Shown here: one piece after another, positions 43,901 to 52,687 of the stretch | How positions within the stretch are numbered: position 1 is the stretch's first letter | Layout of the letters: each line of letters begins with the position of its first letter | Assembly (NCBI RefSeq): GCF_001570805.1 | Contig: NZ_BCSJ01000011.1 | Span: 278,828 to 342,827 of the forward strand | Reading direction: 5' to 3' | DNA length: 64,000 bases | Origin: Brevibacterium epidermidis NBRC 14811 | GTDB taxonomy: Bacteria > Actinomycetota > Actinomycetes > Actinomycetales > Brevibacteriaceae | Program-made: the position numbers and the translations under genes | Notes under the pieces: generated by a model | The model's input: the letters and a program-made list of their open reading frames with translations, nothing else | The model's database searches: none | Told to the model about the DNA's origin: nothing

Positions 43901-44004
43901 GCCGCCTCACCGCTGAGGAAGCCAAAGAAGCGAAGGTGCGGGCGAACTCGACGCACATCCTCTATGGGGACCCACCAGCCGACGGAGACGAGGAGGAAGC
44001 ATGA
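40966..44004 (+). CDS. mrpA: Na+/H+ antiporter subunit A (MrpA-MrpB fusion)
   Basis: A 1012-residue membrane protein. The N-terminal two thirds match MrpA/NuoL (proton-channel helices with [34 protein letters not shown] and lysines in [13 protein letters not shown]). A DUF4040-like segment follows ([19 protein letters not shown]) and the C-terminal third is MrpB-like ([17 protein letters not shown]). A separate mrpB is absent, so the fusion supplies it. Mrp complexes exchange cytoplasmic sodium for protons and serve salt and alkali tolerance. ATG at 40966 has GAGG upstream. It heads six overlapping genes. Confidence 0.95.
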   Translation: [1012 protein letters not shown]

Positions 44005-44333
44005 TTCTGGCACTGACCATCGGCGTCCTCACCGCCGGCGGCGTCTACCTGATGATGCAGCGGTCCATGGTCCGCGCGGTCTTCGGACTCACGCTCATCT
44101 CCCATGCCGCGAACTTCATCCTGCTCTCAGCCGGTGTCGGCGCGTGGAGAGGCGAACCTCTCGCCGGGAGCGGGGATCTCGCCGAGGCGGCCGATCCGCT
44201 GCCTCAGGCCTTCGTCCTCACCGCGATCGTCATCACCCTGGCGGTGACGATCTTCATGCTCGCCTTGGCCGTCCTCGGCCATGACGACGACCAGAAACGA
44301 CATCCCGAGACAGGGGAGGAGCGCGACTCATGA
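44001..44333 (+). CDS. mrpC: Na+/H+ antiporter subunit C
   Basis: A 110-residue NuoK-like protein with three helices; SHAANFILLSAGVG and ADPLPQAFVLTAIVITLAVT are the family's most conserved parts, including the Leu-Pro-Gln-Ala motif. Overlaps mrpA and mrpD by 4 bases each. Confidence 0.95.
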   Translation: MILALTIGVLTAGGVYLMMQRSMVRAVFGLTLISHAANFILLSAGVGAWRGEPLAGSGDLAEAADPLPQAFVLTAIVITLAVTIFMLALAVLGHDDDQKRHPETGEERDS

Positions 44334-45847
44334 TCTCAGCCCTGCTCCTGCTGCTCATCGGCATTCCGCTCCTGGCCTCGGCCCTGAGCGTGCTCATCAC
44401 CTCACGCACCTTCGACCGTCTGCTGCTGTTGGCTGTGCCCGTCCTCGTCGGCGGCAGCGGCATCGCTCTGCTCGGCGTGCACAGCAGCACACCGGTGATC
44501 GCCCATTCGGTCGGCGACTATGTTCCGGGACTGGCGATCGTGTTCGTTTCGGACACGTTCACCGCACTCATGCTGGTGCTCACCTCTCTCGTGGCCTTCG
44601 TCAGCAGCCTGTTCCTGATCTCCACCGGCGAGGACCAGTACCGGTTCGTCCCTGCGCTCATCCTCATGATGCTCACCGGAGTCTACGGTGCTCTGCTGAC
44701 AGGGGATCTGTTCAACTTCTTCGTCTTCGTCGAAGTCATGATGCTGCCCGCCTACGCCCTCATCGCCGTCACGGGCACGTGGCGCAGGCTCGGCATCGGC
44801 CGTCTCTACGTGATGGTCAACCTGCTCACCTCGACGATGCTGCTCATCGGCGTCGGCTTCGTCTACGGTGCGACCGGCACCGTCAACCTCGCCGTCCTCG
44901 CCGATCAGGGGCGTCCGACCGGTCAGGCGGCGATCGCCCTCGGAGTGGTTCTGCTCTCGCTGATCATCAAGGCCGGCGGCGCACCGTTCCACGGTTGGCT
45001 GGTCCGCAGCTACCCGAACACCTCGGCGGGCATGATGTCGCTGTTCTCAGGCCTGCATTCGAAGGTCGGCCTCTACGCGATCTACCGCATCTACACCACT
45101 GTTTACGGGGACCCCGCGCCTTGGGCCACCGTCATCCTCACCATCGCCGTGGCCAGCATCCTCATCGGTGCGATCTCCGGCTTCGGGCAGGCCAGAGTGC
45201 GCAATGTGCTCGGTTTCCAGATGACAGCCGGAGTCGGCCATATCCTCCTCGGCGTCACCCTCCTGACCTCAGCCGCCCTCGGTGCTGGTGCCTTCTACAT
45301 GATCCACCACATGATCACGATGTCAGGGCTGCTGCTCATCATGGGCGCGGTCGAACAGGCCTACGGCACCGGTTCGTTCCACAGGCTGTCCGGACTGGCC
45401 TCCCGCGAGCGTTGGGCGACCATCCTGATGATCCTCGGACTCTTCTCGCTCGTCGGTCTGCCGCCCACCTCGGGACTGTGGGGCAAGGTCGGCCTCATCA
45501 CCGCCGCCACAGACACCGGCGGCGGCTTCGGCTGGATCCTGGTCGCCGCGATCGTGGTGGGAGCGATCATCAGCCTGCTGGCCCTGCAGCGCACGTGGCG
45601 CAACACCTTCTGGGGACCGCCGATGCAGACGTACCGTCCGGATTCCGCCGAGACCGGCCGAGCTCCGGCCGAGCCGATCACGCGCAGCGTGCGCATCCCC
45701 GCCCGACTGCTCGTGCCTGCCACCGTGATGATCGGAGTCTCCGTCGCGCTCTTCGCCTATCCTGAACCGCTGCTCGAACTCACCCACCGCGCAGCCGACG
45801 GTCTGCTCGACCACAGTGACTACATCCAGGCGGTGATGACGCCATGA
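44330..45847 (+). CDS. mrpD: Na+/H+ antiporter subunit D
   Basis: A 505-residue NuoN/M-like proton-translocating subunit of about 14 helices. The key segments are FFVFVEVMMLPAYALIAV (conserved Glu), IIKAGGAPFHGWLVRSYPNTSAGMMSLFSGLHSKVGLYAIYR and LFSLVGLPPTSGLWGKVGL. It overlaps mrpC and mrpE by 4 bases. Confidence 0.96.
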   Translation: MISALLLLLIGIPLLASALSVLITSRTFDRLLLLAVPVLVGGSGIALLGVHSSTPVIAHSVGDYVPGLAIVFVSDTFTALMLVLTSLVAFVSSLFLISTGEDQYRFVPALILMMLTGVYGALLTGDLFNFFVFVEVMMLPAYALIAVTGTWRRLGIGRLYVMVNLLTSTMLLIGVGFVYGATGTVNLAVLADQGRPTGQAAIALGVVLLSLIIKAGGAPFHGWLVRSYPNTSAGMMSLFSGLHSKVGLYAIYRIYTTVYGDPAPWATVILTIAVASILIGAISGFGQARVRNVLGFQMTAGVGHILLGVTLLTSAALGAGAFYMIHHMITMSGLLLIMGAVEQAYGTGSFHRLSGLASRERWATILMILGLFSLVGLPPTSGLWGKVGLITAATDTGGGFGWILVAAIVVGAIISLLALQRTWRNTFWGPPMQTYRPDSAETGRAPAEPITRSVRIPARLLVPATVMIGVSVALFAYPEPLLELTHRAADGLLDHSDYIQAVMTP

Positions 45848-46221
45848 TGCGTCTCATCCACGGCATCTCCTACCTGTTCTTCATCATCTGGGCGATCATC
45901 ACCGGTTCAGCGACCATCGTCGCGCGACTCTTCCGCCCAGATTATGCGGAGCCGATGATCGTCGAACTTCCGCTGCGGTGCGCCACGGATCTCGAGGTCA
46001 CTCTCTTCGCCTCATCCATCACCATCACGCCCGGCACCCTGGTCACTGCGATCGCCGCCGGCACGTCGACGACTCCACCGGTGATCTTCGTCCATGCTCT
46101 GTTCGAAGACTCCGAGGAATCGGCGTTGGCCGGGCTCATCGACATGGAATCGCGCCTGCTGTCCATGACCCGTGGTCGGGCCCCCGGACCGCATGCCGAA
46201 TCGTCAGGAGGTCGCTCATGA
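45844..46221 (+). CDS. mrpE: Na+/H+ antiporter subunit E (short form)
   Basis: A 125-residue MrpE. The C-terminal domain with SSITITPGTLV is intact, but the N-terminus holds only one strong helix (GISYLFFIIWAIITGSATIVARLF) where most MrpE have two or three, so it is 30-40 residues shorter than usual. Both neighbours overlap it by 4 bases, so a misplaced start is unlikely. Confidence 0.9.
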   Translation: MMRLIHGISYLFFIIWAIITGSATIVARLFRPDYAEPMIVELPLRCATDLEVTLFASSITITPGTLVTAIAAGTSTTPPVIFVHALFEDSEESALAGLIDMESRLLSMTRGRAPGPHAESSGGRS

Positions 46222-46478
46222 TCGTCGTCGTCAGCATCTGCGCGGTCATCCTCGCCGCGGCCATCATCATCGGACTCGTCCGCGTGCTCACCGCACGCGA
46301 TCAGGGCTCACGCGCAGTGGTCTCTGATCTCATCTACTTCTCGGCCATCGCCATTGTGACGATGCTCGGCATCGCCGTGTCTTCGTCGATCGTCCTCGAC
46401 GTGATCTTCCTGTCCTCGATGGTCGGCATCCTCGCGACGATCGCCCTGTCGCGCATCCTTACGAGGGGGCACCGCTGA
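46218..46478 (+). CDS. mrpF: Na+/H+ antiporter subunit F
   Basis: An 86-residue protein of three helices (MrpF/PhaF). The conserved Arg-Ala...Asp pattern appears as RVLTARDQGSRAVVSDLIYF. The ATG overlaps the mrpE stop and its TGA overlaps the mrpG ATG (TGATG). Confidence 0.93.
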   Translation: MIVVVSICAVILAAAIIIGLVRVLTARDQGSRAVVSDLIYFSAIAIVTMLGIAVSSSIVLDVIFLSSMVGILATIALSRILTRGHR

Positions 46479-46867
46479 TGAACGAAACCTTGGCCACGAT
46501 CCTCGTCGGGATCTTCGGCATCACCGGGTCCCTGCTGCTTCTCGCCTCCGCCCTGGCGATGTTCCGCGTGCGGGATGCGCTGTCGAGGATCAATGTGTTC
46601 TCTCCGGCCACGGGGCTGGGGATGCCGCTCATCGTCATGGCCGCCTACGTCTTCGACCTCTACTCGTCCGGGTTTTCCTGGGTCTCGTTGATCATGGCGA
46701 TCATCGCCGTGCTGTGCCTGATCATCGTCTCGTCCGTCGCGAGTAACACCCTTGCCCGGTCGGCGCTGCTGTCCGGACAACCGGTGTACCGCAAGACCTC
46801 ACCGAACCGACTGGCAACGCCCCCGGAGGGTGTCGTCGACGTCGATCCCGACGCACAGGATTCCTGA
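46478..46867 (+). CDS. mrpG: Na+/H+ antiporter subunit G
   Basis: A 129-residue protein with three helices; MFRVRDALSRINVFSPATGLGMPLIVMAAYV carries the MrpG motif. It closes the Mrp operon. The last 30 residues are a polar tail. Confidence 0.94.
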   Translation: MNETLATILVGIFGITGSLLLLASALAMFRVRDALSRINVFSPATGLGMPLIVMAAYVFDLYSSGFSWVSLIMAIIAVLCLIIVSSVASNTLARSALLSGQPVYRKTSPNRLATPPEGVVDVDPDAQDS

Positions 46868-46914
46868 GCCGGCCATGTCAGCTGGGTCCGCCGGGCGATA
46901 TGGATCGCTTGAGG

Positions 46915-47637
46915 TCAGTCCCGTCCGGTCGTGCGCATCGTGATGTTGATCCTGCCCCCGCCGAGGTGGTCCAGCCGTCCCGCATCCGGTGCGGTTCCCG
47001 GTTGGATCGACTTCACCCCGTGATAAGCGAACCGGGCAGGTCCGCCGAAGACGAAGGCATCACCTGACGCCAGTCGCAGATCCTCGAAGGGACGGTTGCG
47101 GGTCTCCGTGTTGCCGAACCGGAAGAGGCACGTATCGCCCAATGACAGGGACACGACGGGGGCAGGATCGAATTCGTCTTTGTCCTGGTGCATGCCCATC
47201 TTCGCGTGATCGTCGTAGTAGTTCACGAGCGCCACATCGGGGTGGTAGCCGGCAGGATCGAAACCCCAAGCGGCAGCGGTTCCCGGGGCGAAATCAGCAC
47301 TGTCGTCGACGACCGTGACCGCGGACTGCAGCACCTGCCGACCCAGACGGGTCATCCAATCGGGGAAGGGCAGCACCACCTTGTCGTTGACGTCGACGGC
47401 GCGTCGATCGTAGCGACCGGGCTGCCAATGCCAGCCCAGACCGATCGTCGTCACACTCATCGGATGGCCCGCGATCGTCGTGGCATGGGGTGGAATCGGG
47501 CCGGACTGCCAATCGGCGTAGCGGGCGATGATCCACTGCTGTGCCTCGGCGGTGAGGAAGCCCGGCACCCAAACAGCGCCGGGCGCGACGATTCTCGGTC
47601 GGCGGTCGAAGGCCTCATCGGCGAAGAGCGAATCCAT
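46915..47637 (-). CDS. AlkB-type 2-oxoglutarate/Fe(II) DNA repair dioxygenase
   Basis: A 240-residue AlkB homologue that oxidatively removes alkyl groups from 1-methyladenine/3-methylcytosine-like lesions. Iron ligands are H150 and D152 (GMHQDKDE) and H206 (FAYHGVKS); 2-oxoglutarate-binding arginines are R229 and R235 (GGRINITMRTTGRD). The ATG at 47637 starts at the family-typical MDSLFADEAF; the longer open frame is not conserved-looking. A second alkylation repair set (Ada-AlkA, Ogt) lies at 61.9-64 kb. Confidence 0.93.
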   Translation of the reverse strand: MDSLFADEAFDRRPRIVAPGAVWVPGFLTAEAQQWIIARYADWQSGPIPPHATTIAGHPMSVTTIGLGWHWQPGRYDRRAVDVNDKVVLPFPDWMTRLGRQVLQSAVTVVDDSADFAPGTAAAWGFDPAGYHPDVALVNYYDDHAKMGMHQDKDEFDPAPVVSLSLGDTCLFRFGNTETRNRPFEDLRLASGDAFVFGGPARFAYHGVKSIQPGTAPDAGRLDHLGGGRINITMRTTGRD

Positions 47638-47667
47638 GTCTACCAGGATGCCAGAGCAACACAGAAA

Positions 47668-47704
47668 CCGCGGGGCCGGTGACAGTCTGTCACCGACCCC
47701 GCGG
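47668..47704 (-). terminator. hairpin after the ferredoxin reductase gene
   Basis: A 17-position stem (one mismatch) with loop GTC, arms 47668-47684 and 47688-47704, lies 31 bases beyond the minus-strand reductase gene and before alkB. No T-run; likely terminates the reductase transcript. Confidence 0.75.
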
Positions 47705-47734
47705 AGGCATCGTTCGAGGGCTGATCGACGAGGT

Positions 47735-48946
47735 TCAGAGTTCGCCGACAGGCACCTGTTCGTTTGCGAGGCGATCGGCGGAGACCTCCTTGCCGACGAG
47801 GGCACGGAGCTCGTCGCCGTAGTCCCAGACATTGACGTTCATCGCCGCGGAGACCTTGCCGTCGCGGAGCCAAAACACGATGAACTCGCCGCTGGACTTA
47901 TCCCCGCGGATGACGACGTCGTCCTCAGGACCGCCGCGACCGACGTATTCCATCCCGAGGTCGAACTGGTCGGTGTAGAAGTAGGGCTGCCAGTCGTAGG
48001 TCTTGGTTCCGCCGCTGATCGTCGAGGCCGCGACCTCGGCCTGGCGCACTGAGTTGTCCCAGTGCTCGACGCGCAGACGTTCGCCGCGCAGAGTGTTCTG
48101 CGCATTCGCGATATCGCCGATCGCCAGCACATTGCCGTCCGAGGTGCGCATCTGCTCGTCGACGACCACACCGTTCTCAGTCGTCAGTCCCGCAGAGGAG
48201 GCGAGATCAACGGCGGGACCTGCGCCGATGCCGACCACCACGAGATCGGCTGGGACGCTTCCGGCAGACGTTTCGACAGCCTCGACCGCTGAATCACCGG
48301 TGAACGCGGTGGTGTTCGCGTTCTTGAGGAAGTTCACTCCGTTCTTGCGGTGCAGATCCTCGAAGTATTCTCCGAGCTCCTGTCCGAGGACGGCAGAGAG
48401 CGGGGGAGCGTCGGTGTTGAGGATGACCGTGACATCGCAGCCGTTGGACTTGGCCGCTGCCGCGACCTCGAGGCCGATCCAGCCGCCGCCGATGACCGCG
48501 ACCTTCTTGCCGTCGCCGAACTGGGACCGGATGGCCACTGCATCTCCGGCATCGCGGAGAGTGTGGATGTTGCCAAGCTGAGCGCCAGGGACATCGAGCG
48601 TGCGGGGTACCGCTCCGGTGGCGAGGATCGCCTGGCCGTAGGACAGCTCCTGACCGTCATCGAGGGTGACCTTCTGCGCACTTGTGTCAAGGGCGGTCAC
48701 CGAGGTGCCGAAGTAGGTCGAGACGTCTTGAGCGGAGTACCAATCTTCGCCTCGGAGAGCTGATTCCGCAGGATCCGAACCCTCGATCATCACCTTCTTC
48801 GACAGGTCCGGCCGATAGTACGGAGCCGCAGGGTCGGCGCCGACGAGTGCGATCTTCGCCGTGTAGCCGGCGTCGCGCAGCGATTCGACCACTGTGCCTC
48901 CTGCGAGGCCTGCGCCGATGACGACTGTTCCGAATTCTTCTGCCAT
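47735..48946 (-). CDS. FAD-dependent ferredoxin reductase-like oxidoreductase
   Basis: A 403-residue two-dinucleotide-binding-domain flavoprotein. FAD is bound through VVIGAGLAGGTVVESLR at the N-terminus and the later segment VLAIGDIANA; NADH through VAVIGGGWIGLEVAAAA. The C-terminal reductase domain is present. The group serves as reductase for ferredoxin or rubredoxin in P450 and Rieske oxygenase systems; none is adjacent. ATG at 48946 has AAAGGA upstream. Confidence 0.92.
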   Translation of the reverse strand: MAEEFGTVVIGAGLAGGTVVESLRDAGYTAKIALVGADPAAPYYRPDLSKKVMIEGSDPAESALRGEDWYSAQDVSTYFGTSVTALDTSAQKVTLDDGQELSYGQAILATGAVPRTLDVPGAQLGNIHTLRDAGDAVAIRSQFGDGKKVAVIGGGWIGLEVAAAAKSNGCDVTVILNTDAPPLSAVLGQELGEYFEDLHRKNGVNFLKNANTTAFTGDSAVEAVETSAGSVPADLVVVGIGAGPAVDLASSAGLTTENGVVVDEQMRTSDGNVLAIGDIANAQNTLRGERLRVEHWDNSVRQAEVAASTISGGTKTYDWQPYFYTDQFDLGMEYVGRGGPEDDVVIRGDKSSGEFIVFWLRDGKVSAAMNVNVWDYGDELRALVGKEVSADRLANEQVPVGEL

Positions 48947-49067
48947 TGTCGGTCCTTTCGTAGAGGGGGACTCACTTTCGACTGTACTCGCGAAGATCGA
49001 GGGTCTCCACCGGACCCGTCCCAGGTGACATGCTGTGCCGATGGCAACATGTCTGCGGGCCGCGATT

Positions 49068-49097
49068 TTGATCGAGACCCGGGTGGAGGCGTAAGCT
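49068..49097 (+). promoter_or_regulatory. promoter of tRNA-Ala
   Basis: TTGATC (49068-49073) and TAAGCT (49092-49097), 18 bases apart, 12 bases before the tRNA. Confidence 0.65.
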
Positions 49098-49109
49098 GAA
49101 ACCGGAAGA

Positions 49110-49182
49110 GGGGCTATAGCTCAGTTGGTAGAGCGCTTCGTTCGCAATGAAGAGGTCAGGGGTTCAATTCCCCTTAGCTCCA
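49110..49182 (+). tRNA. tRNA-Ala (CGC)
   Basis: A 73-base cloverleaf: acceptor GGGGCTA/TAGCTCC with the G3-U70 pair that marks alanine tRNAs, anticodon stem CTTCG/TGAAG, loop TTCGCAA (anticodon CGC), T arm GGTTCAATTCC, discriminator A. CCA is not encoded. Confidence 0.97.
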
Positions 49183-49187
49183 CGTAT

Positions 49188-49222
49188 GAGGCTCGGAACC
49201 GTGAGGTTCCGAGCCTCTTCTC
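49188..49222 (+). terminator. terminator of tRNA-Ala
   Basis: GAGGCTCGGAACC and GGTTCCGAGCCTC form a perfect 13-base-pair stem with loop GTGA followed by TTCTCT, starting 6 bases after the tRNA. Confidence 0.88.
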
Positions 49223-49302
49223 TGCATACGAGCTTCTGGCTACCCGGGCTGACCAGGAACTGAACTGTTGCAGGCCCTCACCATCCGTGACATATTCGGT
49301 TC

Positions 49303-50655
49303 ATGGTGGGGAAACTTCCAAACGACGCCGACGCTTTGGCCGGAATGCACTTCTCCGCGGCCACAGCAGCATTCCAGATCGAAGGGGCACGCACCGCAGC
49401 CGGTCGCGGACGCAGCATCTGGGATGACTTCGTCGATGCACCGGGCAATGTCATCGACGGCAGCCCTGCCGAACCGGGCCCCGACAGCTTCCACCGCTTC
49501 GACGAGGACATCGCACTGCTCGCCGGCCTCGGCGTCGATCGGTACCGCTTCTCTATCTCCTGGACCCGAGTCATCCCGAACGTCGGCACAGACGCCTCGG
49601 TCAACCCTGCCGGACTCGATTACTACGACCGCCTCGTCGACGGACTGCTCGCCGCCGGGATCACTCCGGAACCGACTCTCTACCATTGGGACCTGCCGGT
49701 CGCACTCGAAGCCAGCGGCGGGTGGCTAAACCGCGATACGGTCCACCGCTTCGGTGACTATACGGAGGTCGTGGCCGACCGCCTCGGCGATCGTGTCCGC
49801 CACTGGTACACGATCAACGAACCCGCTTCGACATCACTGCAGGGATACGCCCTGGGGGAGCTGGCCCCCGGACAGACTCTGCTCTTCGAAGCCCTGCCCA
49901 CCGTCCACCACCAGCTGCTGGCACACGGGATCGCCGCACCCATCCTGCGGGAGAACGGCGCGGTGCAGGCTGCCCCGACGCTCAACCACAGTCTCATCCT
50001 TCCTGCCTCCGAAGCCGCCGACGACCAAGCCGCGGCAGGCCTGCTCGACGTAATCCACAACCGGCTCTTCACCGACCCGCTGCTGCTGGGAACCTATCCC
50101 GACCTCAGCGCCTTCGGCGTCGAACTGCCCATCGAGGACGGTGATATGGAGCTGATCTCTGCACCGAATGAGGTCTATGGCTTCAACTACTACAACCCCA
50201 CCACGGTCCGCGCCTCTGAAGGACCACTGCCGTTCGAGATGGTGCCCACGCCCGGAGCGCCCGTCACCGGGTTCGGTCCCATGTGGCCGATCCGCCCGGA
50301 TACGATGCGCGACTTCCTCATCGACATGGCTCGGCGCTACGAATCCGCATTGCCGCCGATCATCATCACCGAGAACGGGGCCTCGTTCCCCGAACCGGAC
50401 ACCACGGACACGGAGATCAGCGATTCCGATCGGATCGACTATCTGCGCGACCACCTCGGCGCGGTGATCGAGGCGAAAGAAGCGGGTGTGCGCATCGACG
50501 GATACACCGTCTGGTCGCTGTTGGACAATTTCGAATGGGCCGACGGGTGGAGCCAGCGCTTCGGCCTCGTCCACGTCGATATGCGCACAGGAACGCGGAC
50601 GCCCAAGGCGTCCTTTCGCTGGTATCGGGACCTCATCTCCGCGGCGCGATCATGA
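49303..50655 (+). CDS. glycoside hydrolase family 1 beta-glucosidase
   Basis: A 450-residue GH1 enzyme. FSAATAAFQIEGA opens the barrel; the acid/base Glu is in WYTINEP and the nucleophile in IIITENGAS; aglycone and glycon contacts DNFEWADGWSQRFGLVHVD are intact. No signal peptide, so it acts on sugars in the cytoplasm, probably beta-glucosides taken up by the MFS protein whose gene overlaps its stop by 4 bases. Confidence 0.94.
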   Translation: MVGKLPNDADALAGMHFSAATAAFQIEGARTAAGRGRSIWDDFVDAPGNVIDGSPAEPGPDSFHRFDEDIALLAGLGVDRYRFSISWTRVIPNVGTDASVNPAGLDYYDRLVDGLLAAGITPEPTLYHWDLPVALEASGGWLNRDTVHRFGDYTEVVADRLGDRVRHWYTINEPASTSLQGYALGELAPGQTLLFEALPTVHHQLLAHGIAAPILRENGAVQAAPTLNHSLILPASEAADDQAAAGLLDVIHNRLFTDPLLLGTYPDLSAFGVELPIEDGDMELISAPNEVYGFNYYNPTTVRASEGPLPFEMVPTPGAPVTGFGPMWPIRPDTMRDFLIDMARRYESALPPIIITENGASFPEPDTTDTEISDSDRIDYLRDHLGAVIEAKEAGVRIDGYTVWSLLDNFEWADGWSQRFGLVHVDMRTGTRTPKASFRWYRDLISAARS

Positions 50656-51941
50656 GCACAGTCAGCCCTCCACCTCACCGAGGCGGCCCCGCCGCTCGAG
50701 CACGAGTCTCGGTCGGGTGGATGGTGTGGTTCACCCTCGCCTGGCTGGCGATCTGGACGGTTCAGCTGACACCGATCCAACTCCTCCTGCCGCTCCAACT
50801 CGACACTCAGAGCGGACACTGGATCGACGGAGTCGTCTGGTCAGGGCTCGTGCTCTCCGCCGGAGGATTGGCCGGAATCATCGCAGCACCCATGGCCGGA
50901 AGGCTCTCCGACCGCACCCGGTCCCGCTTCGGCAGGAGGCGTCCCTGGGCGATCGGGGGATCGGTGCTCGCCGCACTCGGTCTCGTCCTCACCGGCAGCG
51001 CAGAAGGGCCGGTGCTGGTCGGTGCCGCCTGGCTGGTCACCTCGGTAGGAGTTTCCGTAGCATCGTCGGCGCTGACCGCACTCATCGCCGACCAGCTCGA
51101 TGACCAGCGCGGTGCGGCGTCGGCCGCGGCAAGCTCGGCCCAAGCTGTCGGAGTCGTCGTCGGTGTTGCCGCGATCGTGCTGTTGGGTCTGAGCACGGGC
51201 GCGTCCTACACGGTGCTCGCCGGGTTCATCTTCGTCGTCGGCACTCTCACCGCGATCCTGCTGCCCGATCCGCCGCTGCCCCATGAAGCCGTGCTCGAGT
51301 TCCACGCCCGTCGTGAACTCATCCGGCCGCGAGTCTCCTCACTTCTCGACCCGAGCTTCACTCGTCTGCTCGTCAGCCGCTTCATCGTCAACGTCGGCAA
51401 TGCCTTCGGCACGTCGCTGCTGCTGTTCTTCCTGCTCTACGGCATCATGATCCCCGCCGCCGACGCCGAGAACAGTCTGCTCATCCTCATCGTCATCTAC
51501 ACCGTCTTCGTGGTGACCGCCTCGATCCTCGTCGGCATGGTCACGGACAGACGAGGAAGCCGACGACTCTGGACAGCCGTGTCGGCGCTCGTCCAGGCCT
51601 GCTCCGGAGTCATCATCCTCATCAGCCCGAACTTCACCACAACAGCGGTGGCAGCCGGAGTCATGGGCGCCGGATACGGCGCGTATATGGCCGTCAGCCT
51701 CGCACTCGCCACCGACCTGCTGCTCGACCCGGACGATCACGCCCGTGACCTCAGCCTCGTCAACAGCTCCGCGAATCTCGGACAGCTGATCGGTCCGCTC
51801 CTGGGCGCCGGACTCGTCGCCCTGGTCGGCGGGTTCTGGCTGATCTTCGCAGCGGCCGCAGCCGTCTCCGTGCTCGGGGCCGGACTCACACTGACCGTGC
51901 ACCCCTCACGTGCGGTGCTGCGAGCGCCGCAACCAGACTGA
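50652..51941 (+). CDS. MFS sugar transporter
   Basis: A 429-residue protein of about 12 helices. The TM2-3 loop reads AGRLSDRTRSRFGRRRPW, the form typical of SLC45/GPH-like sugar porters. Coupling to the GH1 gene (ATGA overlap) suggests it imports beta-glucosides or other oligosaccharides by proton symport. Substrate is inferred from context only. Confidence 0.87.
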   Translation: MSTVSPPPHRGGPAARARVSVGWMVWFTLAWLAIWTVQLTPIQLLLPLQLDTQSGHWIDGVVWSGLVLSAGGLAGIIAAPMAGRLSDRTRSRFGRRRPWAIGGSVLAALGLVLTGSAEGPVLVGAAWLVTSVGVSVASSALTALIADQLDDQRGAASAAASSAQAVGVVVGVAAIVLLGLSTGASYTVLAGFIFVVGTLTAILLPDPPLPHEAVLEFHARRELIRPRVSSLLDPSFTRLLVSRFIVNVGNAFGTSLLLFFLLYGIMIPAADAENSLLILIVIYTVFVVTASILVGMVTDRRGSRRLWTAVSALVQACSGVIILISPNFTTTAVAAGVMGAGYGAYMAVSLALATDLLLDPDDHARDLSLVNSSANLGQLIGPLLGAGLVALVGGFWLIFAAAAAVSVLGAGLTLTVHPSRAVLRAPQPD

Positions 51942-52000
51942 CGGATCACGACACAGTGATGAGAATTCTGCTCCGGCGTCGCGATCCGACGTGTGCCGGG

Positions 52001-52543
52001 TCAGGACAGGCCCAGGAGCTTTCCGCTCTTCGACAGCTCTGGGTCCGTGCATGAGGACAGGTCGAAGCAGCAGGGGCGACGTTTGCCGGATTCGAGCTTC
52101 GAGATCGCGACCTCGACTCGACGTGCACGCGTATCGGCGTTCTTCGTCGCCTTGATCCAGCGCACCCATTCCCAGCGCGCCATCGGCGTCAGGCCGGACC
52201 ACACGTCGTCGAGGTCGCCAGCAGCATCGAGAGCCGTGCGGAGGTCCGAGGGAACCGTCACCTCCGGCCAGTTCTTCGTCGGAGTCAGGCCGACCTCGAC
52301 CTCAGCTCCCTCTTTCGCCCCTAGCGCCTCCCACTGGTCGTCATCGAGACTGATCCAATGGCCGCGACGACCGTCGGGTTCGATGACAGTGCTGAATTCG
52401 GTGCCATCAAGAGTGCCGTTCACGGCGACCTGTCCACGGGAGGGCAGCTGATCGCTGGCATCCTGCGGCAGGCGCAGAATCGGGCGGGCGCCCAGCAGCT
52501 CGGCGTTCGCAGTGAACGTGATGTCGGCTGTTGTGGTGGTCAT
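52001..52543 (-). CDS. YdeI/OmpD-associated (DUF1905 + OmdA) family protein
   Basis: A 180-residue cytoplasmic protein. The N-terminal half is a DUF1905-like beta barrel (QVAVNGTLDGTEFSTVIEPDGRRGHWISL) and the C-terminal half is the helical OmdA segment (LRTALDAAG...WSGLTPMARWEWVRWIKATKNADTRARRVEVAISKLESGKRRPCCFD). Function is not well known. It stands alone, convergent with the MFS gene. Confidence 0.85.
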   Translation of the reverse strand: MTTTTADITFTANAELLGARPILRLPQDASDQLPSRGQVAVNGTLDGTEFSTVIEPDGRRGHWISLDDDQWEALGAKEGAEVEVGLTPTKNWPEVTVPSDLRTALDAAGDLDDVWSGLTPMARWEWVRWIKATKNADTRARRVEVAISKLESGKRRPCCFDLSSCTDPELSKSGKLLGLS

Positions 52544-52687
52544 GGTGACTCCTCATGGAACGGATGTGGCAGCACGGATGCGCGCGTCGGGATACTCGGC
52601 TTCTATTGAAGCGATGGCTTTCAGAATAGCGGCCCGAGCCTGGGCTGACTTCTCGATTCCTGATGCGTTCGCCCACCGTGAGTGCGA

